In this document: positions 26,939 through 36,935 of the stretch, in pieces
Layout of the letters: every line of letters starts with the position of its first letter
Position numbering within the stretch: the first letter of the stretch is position 1
DNA from: Promethearchaeota archaeon
GTDB lineage: Archaea; Asgardarchaeota; Lokiarchaeia; Sigynarchaeales; SOKP01
Length of the DNA: 64,000 nt
Direction of reading: 5' to 3'
Assembly: GCA_019058515.1 (NCBI GenBank)
Contig: JAHPYY010000173.1
Location: 62,001-126,000, forward strand
The notes under the pieces: generated by a model
What the model was told of the DNA's origin: nothing
Database searches by the model: none
The model's input: only the letters and a program-made list of their open reading frames with translations
Made by a program: the position numbers and the translations under genes

Positions 26939-27664
26939 TTAATTTTCTTTTAACAATAAATTTTTCAATGAATTTGGTAAAAAAAATCCAAAATAAAACG
27001 CGAATGAACTAAATACTAAAATACTTCTATAAAGTAAAAGAGTTATTATATCTAATGTTAAGAATACATCTAAAAAAGAGCCAATATCAAATGAAATAAA
27101 TCCAAGAAGCAAAAATTTAGCTTTTAATCTAATTTCAGGTTTATCTATTTTAATTGATTCTCGTACAAAGAGTATACCTGTTATTATTAATAAACATGCT
27201 ATTTCAATAAAAAATATTAATAGAGGTGGTTTATATTCAGCATCGATAATCCCTACCATTTCTACTAGTATTGAAGGTTCGGTAAAAATATAATAAAGAG
27301 AAAAAGTCTCGAAAATTATAATTTGGATTATAAATATTATGATAATTGGTTTTTGTAAATTATTATACATTAACTCAGTAAAAGCAATCATCCATAATGT
27401 TATTGCTACAGGAGTCAAACCAACAGCTACTAAGAAAAATAATTCTATAGATAGAGTTTGATTTGTTGTAATTAATAAGATAAATGAAATAGAGGGAGCC
27501 CACCAACCCTCATACATCAACAACCATGTAATACCAACTAATAATAATATTCTTTCTCTATGTTGAAAATATTTATAAGCTATTTTTAATCCAGTGAAAA
27601 TAGAAATCACTGAAACAATTAAACAAGTTAATCCATTTGTAATTAATAGTGGATCCAATTCCAA
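26939..27664 (-). CDS. Seven-helix membrane protein, function unknown
   Basis: A 241-residue hydrophobic protein with about seven transmembrane helices (LLITNGLTCLIVSVISIFTG, then WLLMYEGWWAPSISFILLI and others) and few charged loops, resembling sensor-type 7TM domains without a cytoplasmic output domain. I do not recognise the family. It lies in the CG-poor island between the small cysteine protein and the wHTH regulator, all on the minus strand. Confidence 0.65.
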   Translation of the reverse strand: MELDPLLITNGLTCLIVSVISIFTGLKIAYKYFQHRERILLLVGITWLLMYEGWWAPSISFILLITTNQTLSIELFFLVAVGLTPVAITLWMIAFTELMYNNLQKPIIIIFIIQIIIFETFSLYYIFTEPSILVEMVGIIDAEYKPPLLIFFIEIACLLIITGILFVRESIKIDKPEIRLKAKFLLLGFISFDIGSFLDVFLTLDIITLLLYRSILVFSSFAFYFGFFLPNSLKNLLLKEN

Positions 27665-28001
27665 ATGTTCAAAATATAAAGTTATGTTTAAATTAATATA
27701 AATACAATCTAAATGTATTTAAAGATATCCGAATCAAGATTACAAAATAAAAATCAAAAACCTAATCATATCTAGGTAAAATCAATTATAAGCAAAATTT
27801 ATCTCTTTGATTTACAAATTTCCTTGAATAGAAATTGAGTTTAATTGAATCATTGTATAGAACCTCTCAATTTATAAAAATAAAATTTAATTTATGAAAA
27901 TTCAAAAAAAAGCTTATTAATATTAAATTAAAATTTAGAAAAGTTTTGATTAAAAAATCAGTTTTCTAAGGCGAAATACGATAAATCTTAATTGAATTAT
28001 A
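27665..28001. other. AT-rich intergenic region
   Basis: 337 bases with no open frame of note. It contains only A/T-rich sequence with possible promoter elements for the membrane protein gene on the minus strand. I see no structured RNA or repeat. Confidence 0.5.
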
Positions 28002-28718
28002 TCATTCAAGAGCTTGGAAAAGCTTTCTAAATTCTTTTAATTCTGAATCATATTCTATTATTTGTAACAATGGAAAAAAAGTATTTAAAATAAGATATGG
28101 CCTAATAGCTTCTTTATTCTTCAAATTATCTTCATGAATGATAGTTTCTAATTCTTTTTTATATTTTTTATTCCATTCTTCATATGATTCTCGCCCTTTT
28201 TCAGAAAGAAACCAATAATCATAATTTATTGGAATTTTAAAATGAATATCTTGAAAGTTCTTGAAGATTTTTGGCTTTGCTTTCATGCTTTTATCAATTA
28301 TTGCATTATAATATAATATTGCTTGCTCAAATAGAATTTTAATAATTTTAAAAAAAAGAATATCATTCAATATTGCATCATTAATATCTTCTTTATATTT
28401 ACTTTGCTTAGATAATATGATTTCCTCAGTCTCTAAATTTAATTTTTCAAGAAAATTTGGAATTAATTCATATACCTTTGCATCAATTGAACCACGTGCT
28501 TCTTTCCTAGTAGATGATATTATCCCTAGATTTTCCAGTTTTTTTATATGATGGGTAATTGTAGATTTAGCTCTCCCTAATAACTGACTTAACTTGGTTA
28601 AACTTACCTTTCTAAATATTATAAGTGATAAGATTATTCTAAGTCTAGTAAGACTTTCCATTAATCTTAAAACTTCAATTCTTAATTTTAAATTCTTTTT
28701 GGAATATTTTTGATCCAT
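28002..28718 (-). CDS. Winged helix-turn-helix (ArsR/MarR-type) transcriptional regulator
   Basis: A 238-residue protein. Residues 15-80 form a winged HTH: LTRLRIILSLI, then VSLTKLSQLLGRAKSTITHHIKKLENLGIISSTRKEARGSIDAKVYEL, the standard archaeal ArsR-like DNA-binding domain with its wing. The C-terminal 150 residues are an all-alpha region of unknown ligand specificity. It is divergent from the glycyl radical enzyme operon, a common layout for a local regulator. Confidence 0.78.
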   Translation of the reverse strand: MDQKYSKKNLKLRIEVLRLMESLTRLRIILSLIIFRKVSLTKLSQLLGRAKSTITHHIKKLENLGIISSTRKEARGSIDAKVYELIPNFLEKLNLETEEIILSKQSKYKEDINDAILNDILFFKIIKILFEQAILYYNAIIDKSMKAKPKIFKNFQDIHFKIPINYDYWFLSEKGRESYEEWNKKYKKELETIIHEDNLKNKEAIRPYLILNTFFPLLQIIEYDSELKEFRKLFQALE

Positions 28719-29127
28719 TATTCTAGGAAAATTAAGTCGCCTTTCGTAATTTTACTATAAAAAGGAAAATGATTTGATAGTTTCATTTAGTTTTATTTTT
28801 GTTTTTAAACTCACCATTAAATTAAATTTTCATAATAGTAAGCTATTCAATTTATAGAAATAAATTTAAGTCTTTTTAATTATTTTGGCAAAAATATGAT
28901 TTTCTAATATATATCTTCATCTACTGGATACTGTTCTAACATAAAACATATTTTAAAATTGTCCAAATTTTGTAAGGTAATAGCTTCTACCCATAATAAA
29001 TAAAATTTCTAGATTATTAAAAAATATTTATCGAACATTAGGCTCCTTTTTAAACGAGTCCAACATTTAAATAGGAAAAGTGATCTATTATTATTATACC
29101 TTTATAAAAAAATATTAAACGAGTATT
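28719..29127. promoter_or_regulatory. Divergent promoter region of regulator and glycyl radical enzyme operon
   Basis: 409 AT-rich bases. TTTAAATAGG (29066-29074), about 60 bases before the ATG at 29128, is a good archaeal TATA-type element for the enzyme operon. No clear operator palindrome was found by eye. Confidence 0.45.
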
Positions 29128-31632
29128 ATGAGTGATTTTAAAGAAAATTTAAGATCTAATGGGAAAAATCCAAAATTTCCTATAGCACATGCTCATGATT
29201 TATTATCCCGCTCAAAGTGGCTTCGTAATTATTATTTTACAGGACATAAAAGGAAATGGAATAATCTATTTATGTTTTTTACCACTGGTGTTGAATGGGA
29301 TGTGATATTACATGAGGGTGATTTTTATGTAGCCCCAGATCTTTTAGATATGCTTGGATTTAAAAAGAAGGGAGTATATTACTCAGCAGAATCAATGGCT
29401 ATACCTGTAAAAGTACCCGATAATCTTTGGGAACTATCATTACCCGAACGTAGAACTATTTTCTTTGAAACAGTTATATTGAATTATGTTCCACAAGAAA
29501 TTATTTCTGAAAATGATTTGATTGCTGGTGGCCGATTCAGCACAATGCTTAGTCGTTGTTTGGATAAAAAACAAGCAAAAAAATATTGGAAGCAAACTTT
29601 CAAAAACCGAGTATCTATAAGAGAATTCCATAATAATGGTTTTGGAAATGCTGGAGCGACAGCAGGACATATTATTTGTGATTATGAAACAGTTCTGAAA
29701 AAGGGGTTTAAATATATTTATGAAAACATAAAGAACCATTATGAAAAATTATCTGAGAAAGAAAAAAAGGGGCCAAAAGGCAATGAATTAAGAGCAATGA
29801 TGCGTTCGGCAGAAATTCCAAAAAAATTAGCTAAGAAATACACGGATAAGTGTCGTAAATTGAAGGAAACAGCTTCTACACCTGAAAGAGTCAAAGAACT
29901 CGAACAAATGGCAAAAAATCTTGAATATGTTCCTTGGAAACCTGCAGAAACATTTTGGCAAGGTCTCCAAGCAATATGGATAACTCACATGCTTATAATG
30001 GCCGAAGAATCATATCCTGGACCAGGAACATCGTTTGGACGCTTTGACCAGCATCTTTGGCATTTATACAAAAAAGATGTACTGGAAGAGAAGAATATAA
30101 CAAAAGATTTTGCTAAAGAAATTTTAGGTAGTTTTTGGTTCCATTGCCATACTGCATATGATGCATTGATGGTGCTAGGTGGAAAACATGGGATTAATTC
30201 TTCTTTTGGTCAATTAATTACACTATCTGGATGTGGTCCAAATGGCGAGGATCTTACAAATGAATTAACTTACACAATTTTGGAAGTAATTGATGAATGG
30301 TATCCTAGTCTTGAGCCAAAACCTAATATAAGGCTCCACAGAAACTCACCACAACGATTATTAGATATCATTGTAGATATGATTAGTCGAACTCAAGGAA
30401 GTCCATTCTTACTTAATTTTGATGAGAGGAGCATTGCTGGAATGGTGTTAGAAGGTGTTCCTAAAGAATTGGCTTGGGATTATGGTATAGTGGGTTGCTT
30501 AGAAAATACTATGCAGGGAAATGATCGTTCTGGTACTGTTAATTGTAATTTAAATCTGGCTAAGAGTATTGAATTAACTTTATGGAATGGAAAAAATATG
30601 CCAATTGATGATCCTAAAAAATCTAAAAAACAATTAGGTCCAAAATCTGGTGATCCAGAGAATTTTGAAACATGGGAGGAATTTTGGAATGCTTGGGTTA
30701 AGCAAATCAAATATTTAATCAGACATATTGTTGATGTTTACAATCCTTTTGAAATTTTTAGATCGGATTTCTTGCCCACCCCTTATGTGTCTACAATTAT
30801 ACGAGGATGTGCTGAAAAGGCTTTAGATGTGCGTAGTGGGGGTCCAGAATTAAGATTTGTTACAATTGAAGGTGTGGGATATGCTACAACTGTAGATTCG
30901 TTATTGGCCATTAAAAAGTTTGTATATGATGATAAAAAGTACACTATAACACAAGTTAAAAAGGCATTATTAAATGATTATAAAGGAAGCAAGGAACAAA
31001 CAATAATGCAATCAATGTTTCAAAAGAAAGCTCCTAAATATGGCAATAATGAGGATGAACCAGATGAGATCGGAAGAAAAGTTATGGAAACTTGGTGTAA
31101 TGAGTGCTGGAATTATAAAACTCCTAATGATTTCCAATTTAGACCTGGAATGTTATCTTGGAATTATTGGGCGGGTCCAGATGCATCAAAATGTGTTGCC
31201 ACTCCTAATGGAAGAAATTCTGGAACATTTTTATCAAACGCAATTTGTCCCTCGACAGGTGCAGTAAATAGTGGTCCTTCTGCAGTGACAAATTCAGTTG
31301 GAAATGTGATTGGAGGAAAAACCGCAAATAATGAATATGTAAATTATCTACCAAATGGTACAAGCCATACAGTTACTTTTAATCCAAGTGTATTTCTTAG
31401 AGATAAAGAACATAAAGAGAAATTCAAAGCATATTTACGTGGATATATTGAAAATGGAGGTACAGCATTGCAAATTAATATGGTGAATTCTGAAATGCTT
31501 CGCGATGCTCAAAAACATCCTGAAAATTATAAAGAATTATTAGTTAGAGTTACTGGATACAATGCTTATTTCGTAACCATTGGAAAAGAATTACAAGAGG
31601 AAATTATATCAAGAGAGATGCAGGTAATTTAA
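29128..31632 (+). CDS. Glycyl radical enzyme (PFL-like family, substrate unknown)
   Basis: An 834-residue glycyl radical enzyme. The radical-site motif is RVTGYNAYF near the C-terminus (Gly810), and the thiyl-radical cysteine is Cys457 in GIVGCLEN. A single cysteine here, rather than the Cys-Cys of pyruvate formate-lyase, points to the lyase, decarboxylase, dehydratase or fumarate-adding groups. The order of the PFL domain (about 1-680) and Gly-radical domain (about 700-834) is normal. These enzymes are oxygen-sensitive, so an anaerobic host is implied. It is followed 13 bases later by a split-barrel protein gene and then by its activase gene. The DNA is poor in CG compared with flanking genes, suggesting transfer. 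I cannot name the substrate. Confidence 0.88.
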   Translation: MSDFKENLRSNGKNPKFPIAHAHDLLSRSKWLRNYYFTGHKRKWNNLFMFFTTGVEWDVILHEGDFYVAPDLLDMLGFKKKGVYYSAESMAIPVKVPDNLWELSLPERRTIFFETVILNYVPQEIISENDLIAGGRFSTMLSRCLDKKQAKKYWKQTFKNRVSIREFHNNGFGNAGATAGHIICDYETVLKKGFKYIYENIKNHYEKLSEKEKKGPKGNELRAMMRSAEIPKKLAKKYTDKCRKLKETASTPERVKELEQMAKNLEYVPWKPAETFWQGLQAIWITHMLIMAEESYPGPGTSFGRFDQHLWHLYKKDVLEEKNITKDFAKEILGSFWFHCHTAYDALMVLGGKHGINSSFGQLITLSGCGPNGEDLTNELTYTILEVIDEWYPSLEPKPNIRLHRNSPQRLLDIIVDMISRTQGSPFLLNFDERSIAGMVLEGVPKELAWDYGIVGCLENTMQGNDRSGTVNCNLNLAKSIELTLWNGKNMPIDDPKKSKKQLGPKSGDPENFETWEEFWNAWVKQIKYLIRHIVDVYNPFEIFRSDFLPTPYVSTIIRGCAEKALDVRSGGPELRFVTIEGVGYATTVDSLLAIKKFVYDDKKYTITQVKKALLNDYKGSKEQTIMQSMFQKKAPKYGNNEDEPDEIGRKVMETWCNECWNYKTPNDFQFRPGMLSWNYWAGPDASKCVATPNGRNSGTFLSNAICPSTGAVNSGPSAVTNSVGNVIGGKTANNEYVNYLPNGTSHTVTFNPSVFLRDKEHKEKFKAYLRGYIENGGTALQINMVNSEMLRDAQKHPENYKELLVRVTGYNAYFVTIGKELQEEIISREMQVI

Positions 31633-31645
31633 AGAGGTGAAACAA

Positions 31646-32536
31646 ATGGAAGTGAAAAGAAATCATGATTTATGGAAAAAAGAATTAAGTAAAGAAGCCT
31701 GTGATTTCACTCAAAAAATAGCAATGGTAAAATTAATGAGCACTATTGATGAAAAAGGATGGCCACACATAACATTTATCTCAAATAATAAAGCTAAGTC
31801 TCCTAATCAAGTTGTATGGGGAGAATTCATGCATGGTAAATCAAAAAGATACATCCAAGAGAATTCTAAACATGGATATTTTTATATGTCGGGAAAGAAA
31901 CCTTTGATGATGTTACAGATTAAAGCTGACTTTTCACATATTCTAAAATCAGGTGAAGATCTCGATGATTTTAATAATACACCTGAAATGCGGTATTCAA
32001 CAACTATGAATGTTTGGAGAGCATTCTATAGTAATGTCGTATCAGTTTCCCCACTTCAGAAGATATCAATTGGAAAACTCTTAAAAGGGATAATTTTCAA
32101 TTTATGGGCAAAGGGAGCAGCAAAGACAGGTAATTCTAAAGAAAGACTTGATTATAACGGTAAACAAATTTTCACTGGAGTTATGAATCCAAAATTTTTA
32201 GCATTTATAGACCCAGTTGATAACTATCCGATAGTCTTACCCTGTTTTCAAGCAATTGCTGCTGATAATACAAAGCTAGTCTTTCCACCTACTATGTTTA
32301 AGGAGCAATTAGCATCCATTCCTGAAAACAGCAAAATCGCAATATATGGATTAAACTCAGAATTTATAGCACATATGGTAAAAGGCGCATTTATGGGATA
32401 TAAGAAATATCGAGGTGTCACATTAGGTTCGGTTGGTATTGAAGAAGTCTATAATGCTGTACCTCCCCTACCAGGCATTATTTATCCAGAACTTGAAGTA
32501 CTCCCTGAAATTACAACTTTTGAAATGCCTGAATAA
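31646..32536 (+). CDS. FMN-binding split-barrel (pyridoxamine oxidase-like) protein
   Basis: A 296-residue protein. The N-terminal 130 residues resemble the PNPOx-like FMN-binding split barrel (VKLMSTIDEKGWPHITFISNN, then QVVWGEFMHGKSKRYIQEN, KHGYFYMSGKKPLMML). The rest is a second region of unclear fold ending GSVGIEEVYNAVPPLPG. The ATG at 31646 follows AGAGGTGA, so it is preferred over the GTG at 31637, which overlaps that site. It is in the operon with the glycyl radical enzyme and could be a flavin reductase acting in the same pathway. The pairing is unusual. Confidence 0.68.
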   Translation: MEVKRNHDLWKKELSKEACDFTQKIAMVKLMSTIDEKGWPHITFISNNKAKSPNQVVWGEFMHGKSKRYIQENSKHGYFYMSGKKPLMMLQIKADFSHILKSGEDLDDFNNTPEMRYSTTMNVWRAFYSNVVSVSPLQKISIGKLLKGIIFNLWAKGAAKTGNSKERLDYNGKQIFTGVMNPKFLAFIDPVDNYPIVLPCFQAIAADNTKLVFPPTMFKEQLASIPENSKIAIYGLNSEFIAHMVKGAFMGYKKYRGVTLGSVGIEEVYNAVPPLPGIIYPELEVLPEITTFEMPE

Positions 32537-32617
32537 AAAAATTTCTTCTTTTTTTTATATATAATGAATTGATATTGGGTTTGATATTAAATTTAGATTT
32601 ATATATCCATATTATTG

Positions 32618-33576
32618 ATGGTTTCAGACTTGATAAGAATAAAGCAAGGATTAATTTTTGAGATTCAAAAAATGTCAACAGAGGATGGACCAGGAATTCG
32701 AACGACAATATTTTTTAAGCAATGTCCATTAAACTGTAAGTGGTGTCATAATCCAGAATCTATATTGAAAAAGAAGCAAATTGAATGGTTTAAACATAAA
32801 TGCATTGGATGTAAAACATGTATAGATACATGTCAACAAGATGCATTGCGATTTGAGGAGGATGGATTGCACATTGATCGCAAAAAGTGTATAGGATGCG
32901 GGAGTTGTGTATTAAAATGTCCAAGTACTGCTTTACACATGTTTGGAGAATTATGGGTAATAGATGATCTATTTCGAGAGATTAATAAGGATAAAGTATA
33001 TTATGAAAAATCAAAAGGGGGTATTACGGTTTCTGGAGGAGAACCAACCATTCAATCAGATTTTGTGTTAGAATTGTTGAAAAAATGCAAAAATATGGGA
33101 TTTCAACCGCTTTAGATACATGTGGTTATGCATCAAAAAAAATTTATCAAAAACTTCTTCAGTATGTTGATTTAGTCTTATTAGACATTAAGGAGATCAA
33201 CTCAAAGAAGCATAAAGCATTTACAGGTGTTCCAAATGAACTAATCCTTGAAAATGCTATTTGGATTTCTCAATACTTAGCTAAAAAGGATAAGGAAATT
33301 TGGATTAGAACTCCAATAATTCCTTCCTACACAGCTACTAAAGAGAATATATTAGGAATTGGAAATTTTATTGTACATCAATTAAATAATTTTCCCTCGA
33401 GATGGGATTTATTGGCGTTTAATAATTTATGTGTGTCAAAATACGAACGATTGAATCTGATCTGGTCTTTAAAAGATAGAGATTTAATGACTAAAGAAAA
33501 AATCGAGAATTTTTACGAGATAGCTAGATCGACTGGGGTTATAAATGTACAATGGTCTGGTTTTACTAAGAAATAA
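32618..33576 (+). pseudogene. Glycyl radical enzyme activase (radical SAM), split by a one-base frameshift
   Basis: Together the two frames encode a complete activase of about 320 residues that would install the radical on the upstream enzyme. The first frame has the radical SAM motif (CPLNCKWCHNPES) and a two-cluster ferredoxin insert (CIGCKTCIDTC, CIGCGSCVLKC), then GGITVSGGEPTIQ. Near 33105 the frame breaks: ...KCKNMGF ends at a TAG, and the +1-shifted frame continues with TALDTCGYA and VDLVLLDIKE. One missing base between 33105 and 33106 explains it (GGATTTCA/ACCGCT for an expected GGATTTCAnACCGCT). The ATG at 32618 is preferred to the TTG at 32615. Real mutation, programmed shift and consensus error are all possible. 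Confidence 0.8.
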
Positions 33577-33732
33577 TAGTTGCTTCATTCATCTTCTACT
33601 AATTTTATAGATTAATGTTATATTATTAAGTAACTTAAAAATTAAGAAGTAAATTGTTTTTACATCAAATTTAAATCAAAATTATTTCTTTTTTAAGATA
33701 TTTCAGATTAATTATCATTTTTATACTAAATA

Positions 33733-34599
33733 ATGAAAAAGATATATACGAAAATACATGATATTTTAGAAATTGGTTATGATTTTCCCACAGTAATGAT
33801 GGGAGTCATAAATTTAAGTCCTGAATCTTTCTATAAAGGCTCTGTTTATGTAGAACCTGAAAAAATTAAAAATGCTGCTTTAGAAATGGTAAAAAACGGT
33901 GCTGATATATTAGATATTGGTGGTCGTTCAACTGCCCCTTGGTCTGATAAAATTTCAATAGAAGAAGAAGTAAATAGGATGAAAATAGCTATGGAAAATG
34001 TTTGTGGAATAATACCAGATACCATACTAATATCAGTTGATACTCAATATCGAAAGGTTGCTGAAGTAAGTCTCGAATTAGCTAATAAATACCAAAAGAA
34101 AATAATTATAAACGATGTGAGTAGTCTTAAAACCGATCCTAGTTTGGAGGATTTCGTTGTAGACAACGACCTCCCGTTGATTATCATGGCCTCAAAAGAT
34201 GTACCAGGTGACTTACTAACTATAGAGCAGATTATGGAGGAATTTAAGATTACAATCGAAAGGCTTAGTTCTAAAGGCTACAATGAAAACCAAATTATAC
34301 TTGATCCCGGGATTGGAAGGTGGATTAAGCAGAAAATCCCTGAATATGACTTAAAAATCCTCGCTAATTTAGAAAAACTAAGGGTGCTGAACAAACCTAT
34401 ACTAATAGCGGTGTCGCGGAAATCGTTTATAGGGGTGATCTTGAATAAACCTGACCCAAGCGAGCGTTTATACGGCTCGTTATCGGCAACAGCAATTTCG
34501 GTGTTCAATGGCGCACATATCATTAGAACCCACGATGTGGATGACAATTTATCAGATATACTAAAGTTAGCATATGCATTAAGAAGGATGAAGGAATAA
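33733..34599 (+). CDS. folP: Dihydropteroate synthase-like pterin-binding enzyme
   Basis: A 288-residue DHPS-family TIM barrel that condenses a pterin pyrophosphate with an aminobenzoate-type acceptor in folate-like (or tetrahydromethanopterin-related) synthesis. Family motifs: MMGVINLSPESFYKG, ADILDIGGRSTAPW, IINDVSSL, ILDPGIGRWIKQ and VSRKSFIG. It starts at an ATG after an AT-rich leader. It is a stand-alone gene between the CG-poor island and gyrB; its 3' half returns to the normal base composition. The exact substrate in this lineage is uncertain. Confidence 0.85.
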   Translation: MKKIYTKIHDILEIGYDFPTVMMGVINLSPESFYKGSVYVEPEKIKNAALEMVKNGADILDIGGRSTAPWSDKISIEEEVNRMKIAMENVCGIIPDTILISVDTQYRKVAEVSLELANKYQKKIIINDVSSLKTDPSLEDFVVDNDLPLIIMASKDVPGDLLTIEQIMEEFKITIERLSSKGYNENQIILDPGIGRWIKQKIPEYDLKILANLEKLRVLNKPILIAVSRKSFIGVILNKPDPSERLYGSLSATAISVFNGAHIIRTHDVDDNLSDILKLAYALRRMKE

Positions 34600-34923
34600 T
34601 AACTAGTATTCTCAAGATTGGTTTCAAATTATAAAGAATTAAAACGAATATTCTACAATTTCGTACAAAACTTATTACTTACCTTGAAGTTCCATAAGCA
34701 TCTAAATCAGAAAATTAATTCTCTTTTCTAAATCGAGAATCAGAAATTAATCTAAAGCTTCAAGGAAGCTATTATGTTCGAACTATTTAAGTTTTAAAAC
34801 GATTAAAAAACTGCAATGCACTTAAATGTTAGGATTGCTTATTATTATATGTAAATCGTTAAAATATCAGTGAAAATTGATATAATTTACTTTTACAAAC
34901 TTAATTAGGAACGCTTGCTTCTC
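34600..34923. other. Intergenic region before gyrB with a possible structured RNA
   Basis: 324 bases. At 34682-34765 CCTTGAAG pairs with CTTCAAGG (eight base pairs), enclosing a hairpin ATTCTC (34718-34723) / GAGAAT (34735-34740). A direct repeat AATCAGAAA(A)TTAAT flanks that hairpin. Near 34829 there is TTAGGATTGCTTA, a near copy of the DtxR-like palindrome. It could be a leader RNA for the gyrase operon or a small RNA. Confidence 0.4.
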
Positions 34924-36900
34924 ATGTCTAATAACACCCCTAATCAAGATTCGTACGACGCTCAGGACATCCAAGTTTTGAAAGGCTTGGATGGCGTTAG
35001 GAAGCGTCCAAGTATGTATATTGGAGACCAAGGAAAAAAAGGACTCCATCATCTAATTTTTGAAGTCTTGGACAACAGTGTAGACGAAGCAATGGGTGGA
35101 TTTGCTGATAAAATAAGCGTGGTATTCAATAAAGATAATTCCGTCTCGGTTGCGGATAACGGCCGTGGAATACCAATCGATATACACCCAGAATTTAAAA
35201 AGCCAGCGGTCGAAGTCATTATGGAACACCTTCATTCGGGAGGTAAATTCGACAGTAAAAGCTATAAAATATCGGGGGGTTTACACGGAGTTGGATTGTC
35301 CGTTGTCAACGCGCTAACTGAATGGTTAATTGTAGAAATCCATCGCGATGGAAATAAGTATGTCCAAAAATTTTCAAAAGGAAAAAAACAGTCAGAACCA
35401 GAAATTTCAGAGGTTAAAAATAACAAATCAGGAACTGAAATATCCTTCTACCCCGATAATAATATTTTTGAATTTGATCCCAACGAAAGGATATTCACAT
35501 TCTCAACGATCGCAAATCGGATGCGGGAGCTAGCCTTTTTGACTCCACAAGCAAAATTCGAGATTTACGATGAGGTTACGGAAGAAGAAGAAGTATTCTA
35601 TTATAAGGGGGGATTAAAGGAGTTTATAACCTATCTAAACAAAGATAAAATGCCTATACACAACGATGTTATAACTCTCCAGGATACATTTGAAGAGGAT
35701 GGGGGTAGAATGTATCAAGTTGATATCGCTATGCAGTACAATCAAGGATATCAAACCAATGTGTTAACCTACGCAAATACTATTAACACCATCGAGGGGG
35801 GTACCCATTTAACTGGGTTCAAATCGGCACTCACAAGAACTTTAAACACATACATTGAAAAGGACATGGACAAGAAGTACAAAGACCACGTTCTCTCTGG
35901 GAGTGACACGAGAGAAGGTTTATCAGCAGTAATTTCAGTTAAAATCCCTGATCCTCAATTCGAAAGCCAAACTAAAATCAAGCTTGGAAATCCTGAAATT
36001 AGACAAATGGTAAGTCAAGTTATTACGGAAAAACTTTATCAATATATGGAAGAAAATCCCGAAACTGCTAAAAAACTGTTATTGAAATCGATAAGCGCAA
36101 AAGCAGCTCGAGAAGCGGCTCAAAAAGCGAGGTCTCTCGTTCGTAGGAAATCGGCGTTAGATAGCGCTAGATTACCGGGAAAGCTGGCCGATTGCTCTTC
36201 CAACAATCCGGAAGAATCTGAGATCTTTATAGTTGAAGGGAATTCAGCTGGGGGAACTGCTAAGCAAGGGAGAGATCGAGAATACCAAGCGATTTTACCT
36301 TTAAGGGGTAAAATTTTGAACGTAGAAAAAGCTAGAATGGACAAGATCTTAAAAAATAACGAAATTCAGTCCATAATCAAAGCATTGGGAGTCGGCGTTC
36401 AAGGCGTAAATGATGAGGATTTTAACATTGACAATTTGAGGTATTATAAAGTGATAATCTTTTGCGACGCAGATGTGGATGGACATCACATCGAAACTTT
36501 ATTGCTTACGTTCTTTTTTAGGTACATGCGGCCGTTAATTGACGAAGGTTATTTGTATATGGCTGTGCCTCCCTTGTACAAGTTATCCTATCGTAAATCG
36601 AGTGAATATGTATATACTGATGCAGATAGAGATAAAAAGTTAGAAGAACTTGTGGAAAAATACAAGTTAAAAAATACATCCAGTATTAAAATCCAAAGAT
36701 ATAAGGGATTAGGAGAGATGAATCCTGACGAGCTTTACGACACAACCATGAATAGGGATTCGCGTATCCTCAAACAGGTTACATATGAGGATTATCTCGA
36801 GAACGACCTCATCTTTACTAAGCTAATGGGCAAAGAAGTCAAAGCCCGAAAAAAGTTCATAATTGAGCACTATAGTGATGTTAGGACTTTAGACATTTAA
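34924..36900 (+). CDS. gyrB: DNA gyrase subunit B
   Basis: A 658-residue ATPase subunit of bacterial-type DNA gyrase, which introduces negative supercoils. Evidence: GHKL ATPase motifs (EVLDNSVDEAMGG, DNGRGIP, GLHGVGLSVVNAL), transducer region (TKIKLGNPEIR), Toprim domain (FIVEGNSAGGTAKQGRDREYQ and FCDADVDGHHIETLLLTFFF) and the C-terminal QRYKGLGEMNPDELYDTTM block that contacts GyrA. The ATG at 34924 is preferred; a TTG at 34915, close to AGGA, is possible. It is followed by gyrA after 35 bases. Gyrase in archaea is of bacterial origin. Confidence 0.95.
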   Translation: MSNNTPNQDSYDAQDIQVLKGLDGVRKRPSMYIGDQGKKGLHHLIFEVLDNSVDEAMGGFADKISVVFNKDNSVSVADNGRGIPIDIHPEFKKPAVEVIMEHLHSGGKFDSKSYKISGGLHGVGLSVVNALTEWLIVEIHRDGNKYVQKFSKGKKQSEPEISEVKNNKSGTEISFYPDNNIFEFDPNERIFTFSTIANRMRELAFLTPQAKFEIYDEVTEEEEVFYYKGGLKEFITYLNKDKMPIHNDVITLQDTFEEDGGRMYQVDIAMQYNQGYQTNVLTYANTINTIEGGTHLTGFKSALTRTLNTYIEKDMDKKYKDHVLSGSDTREGLSAVISVKIPDPQFESQTKIKLGNPEIRQMVSQVITEKLYQYMEENPETAKKLLLKSISAKAAREAAQKARSLVRRKSALDSARLPGKLADCSSNNPEESEIFIVEGNSAGGTAKQGRDREYQAILPLRGKILNVEKARMDKILKNNEIQSIIKALGVGVQGVNDEDFNIDNLRYYKVIIFCDADVDGHHIETLLLTFFFRYMRPLIDEGYLYMAVPPLYKLSYRKSSEYVYTDADRDKKLEELVEKYKLKNTSSIKIQRYKGLGEMNPDELYDTTMNRDSRILKQVTYEDYLENDLIFTKLMGKEVKARKKFIIEHYSDVRTLDI

Positions 36901-36935
36901 TTTACTCTTTTTTAATACAAATAAGAGGATTTAAT

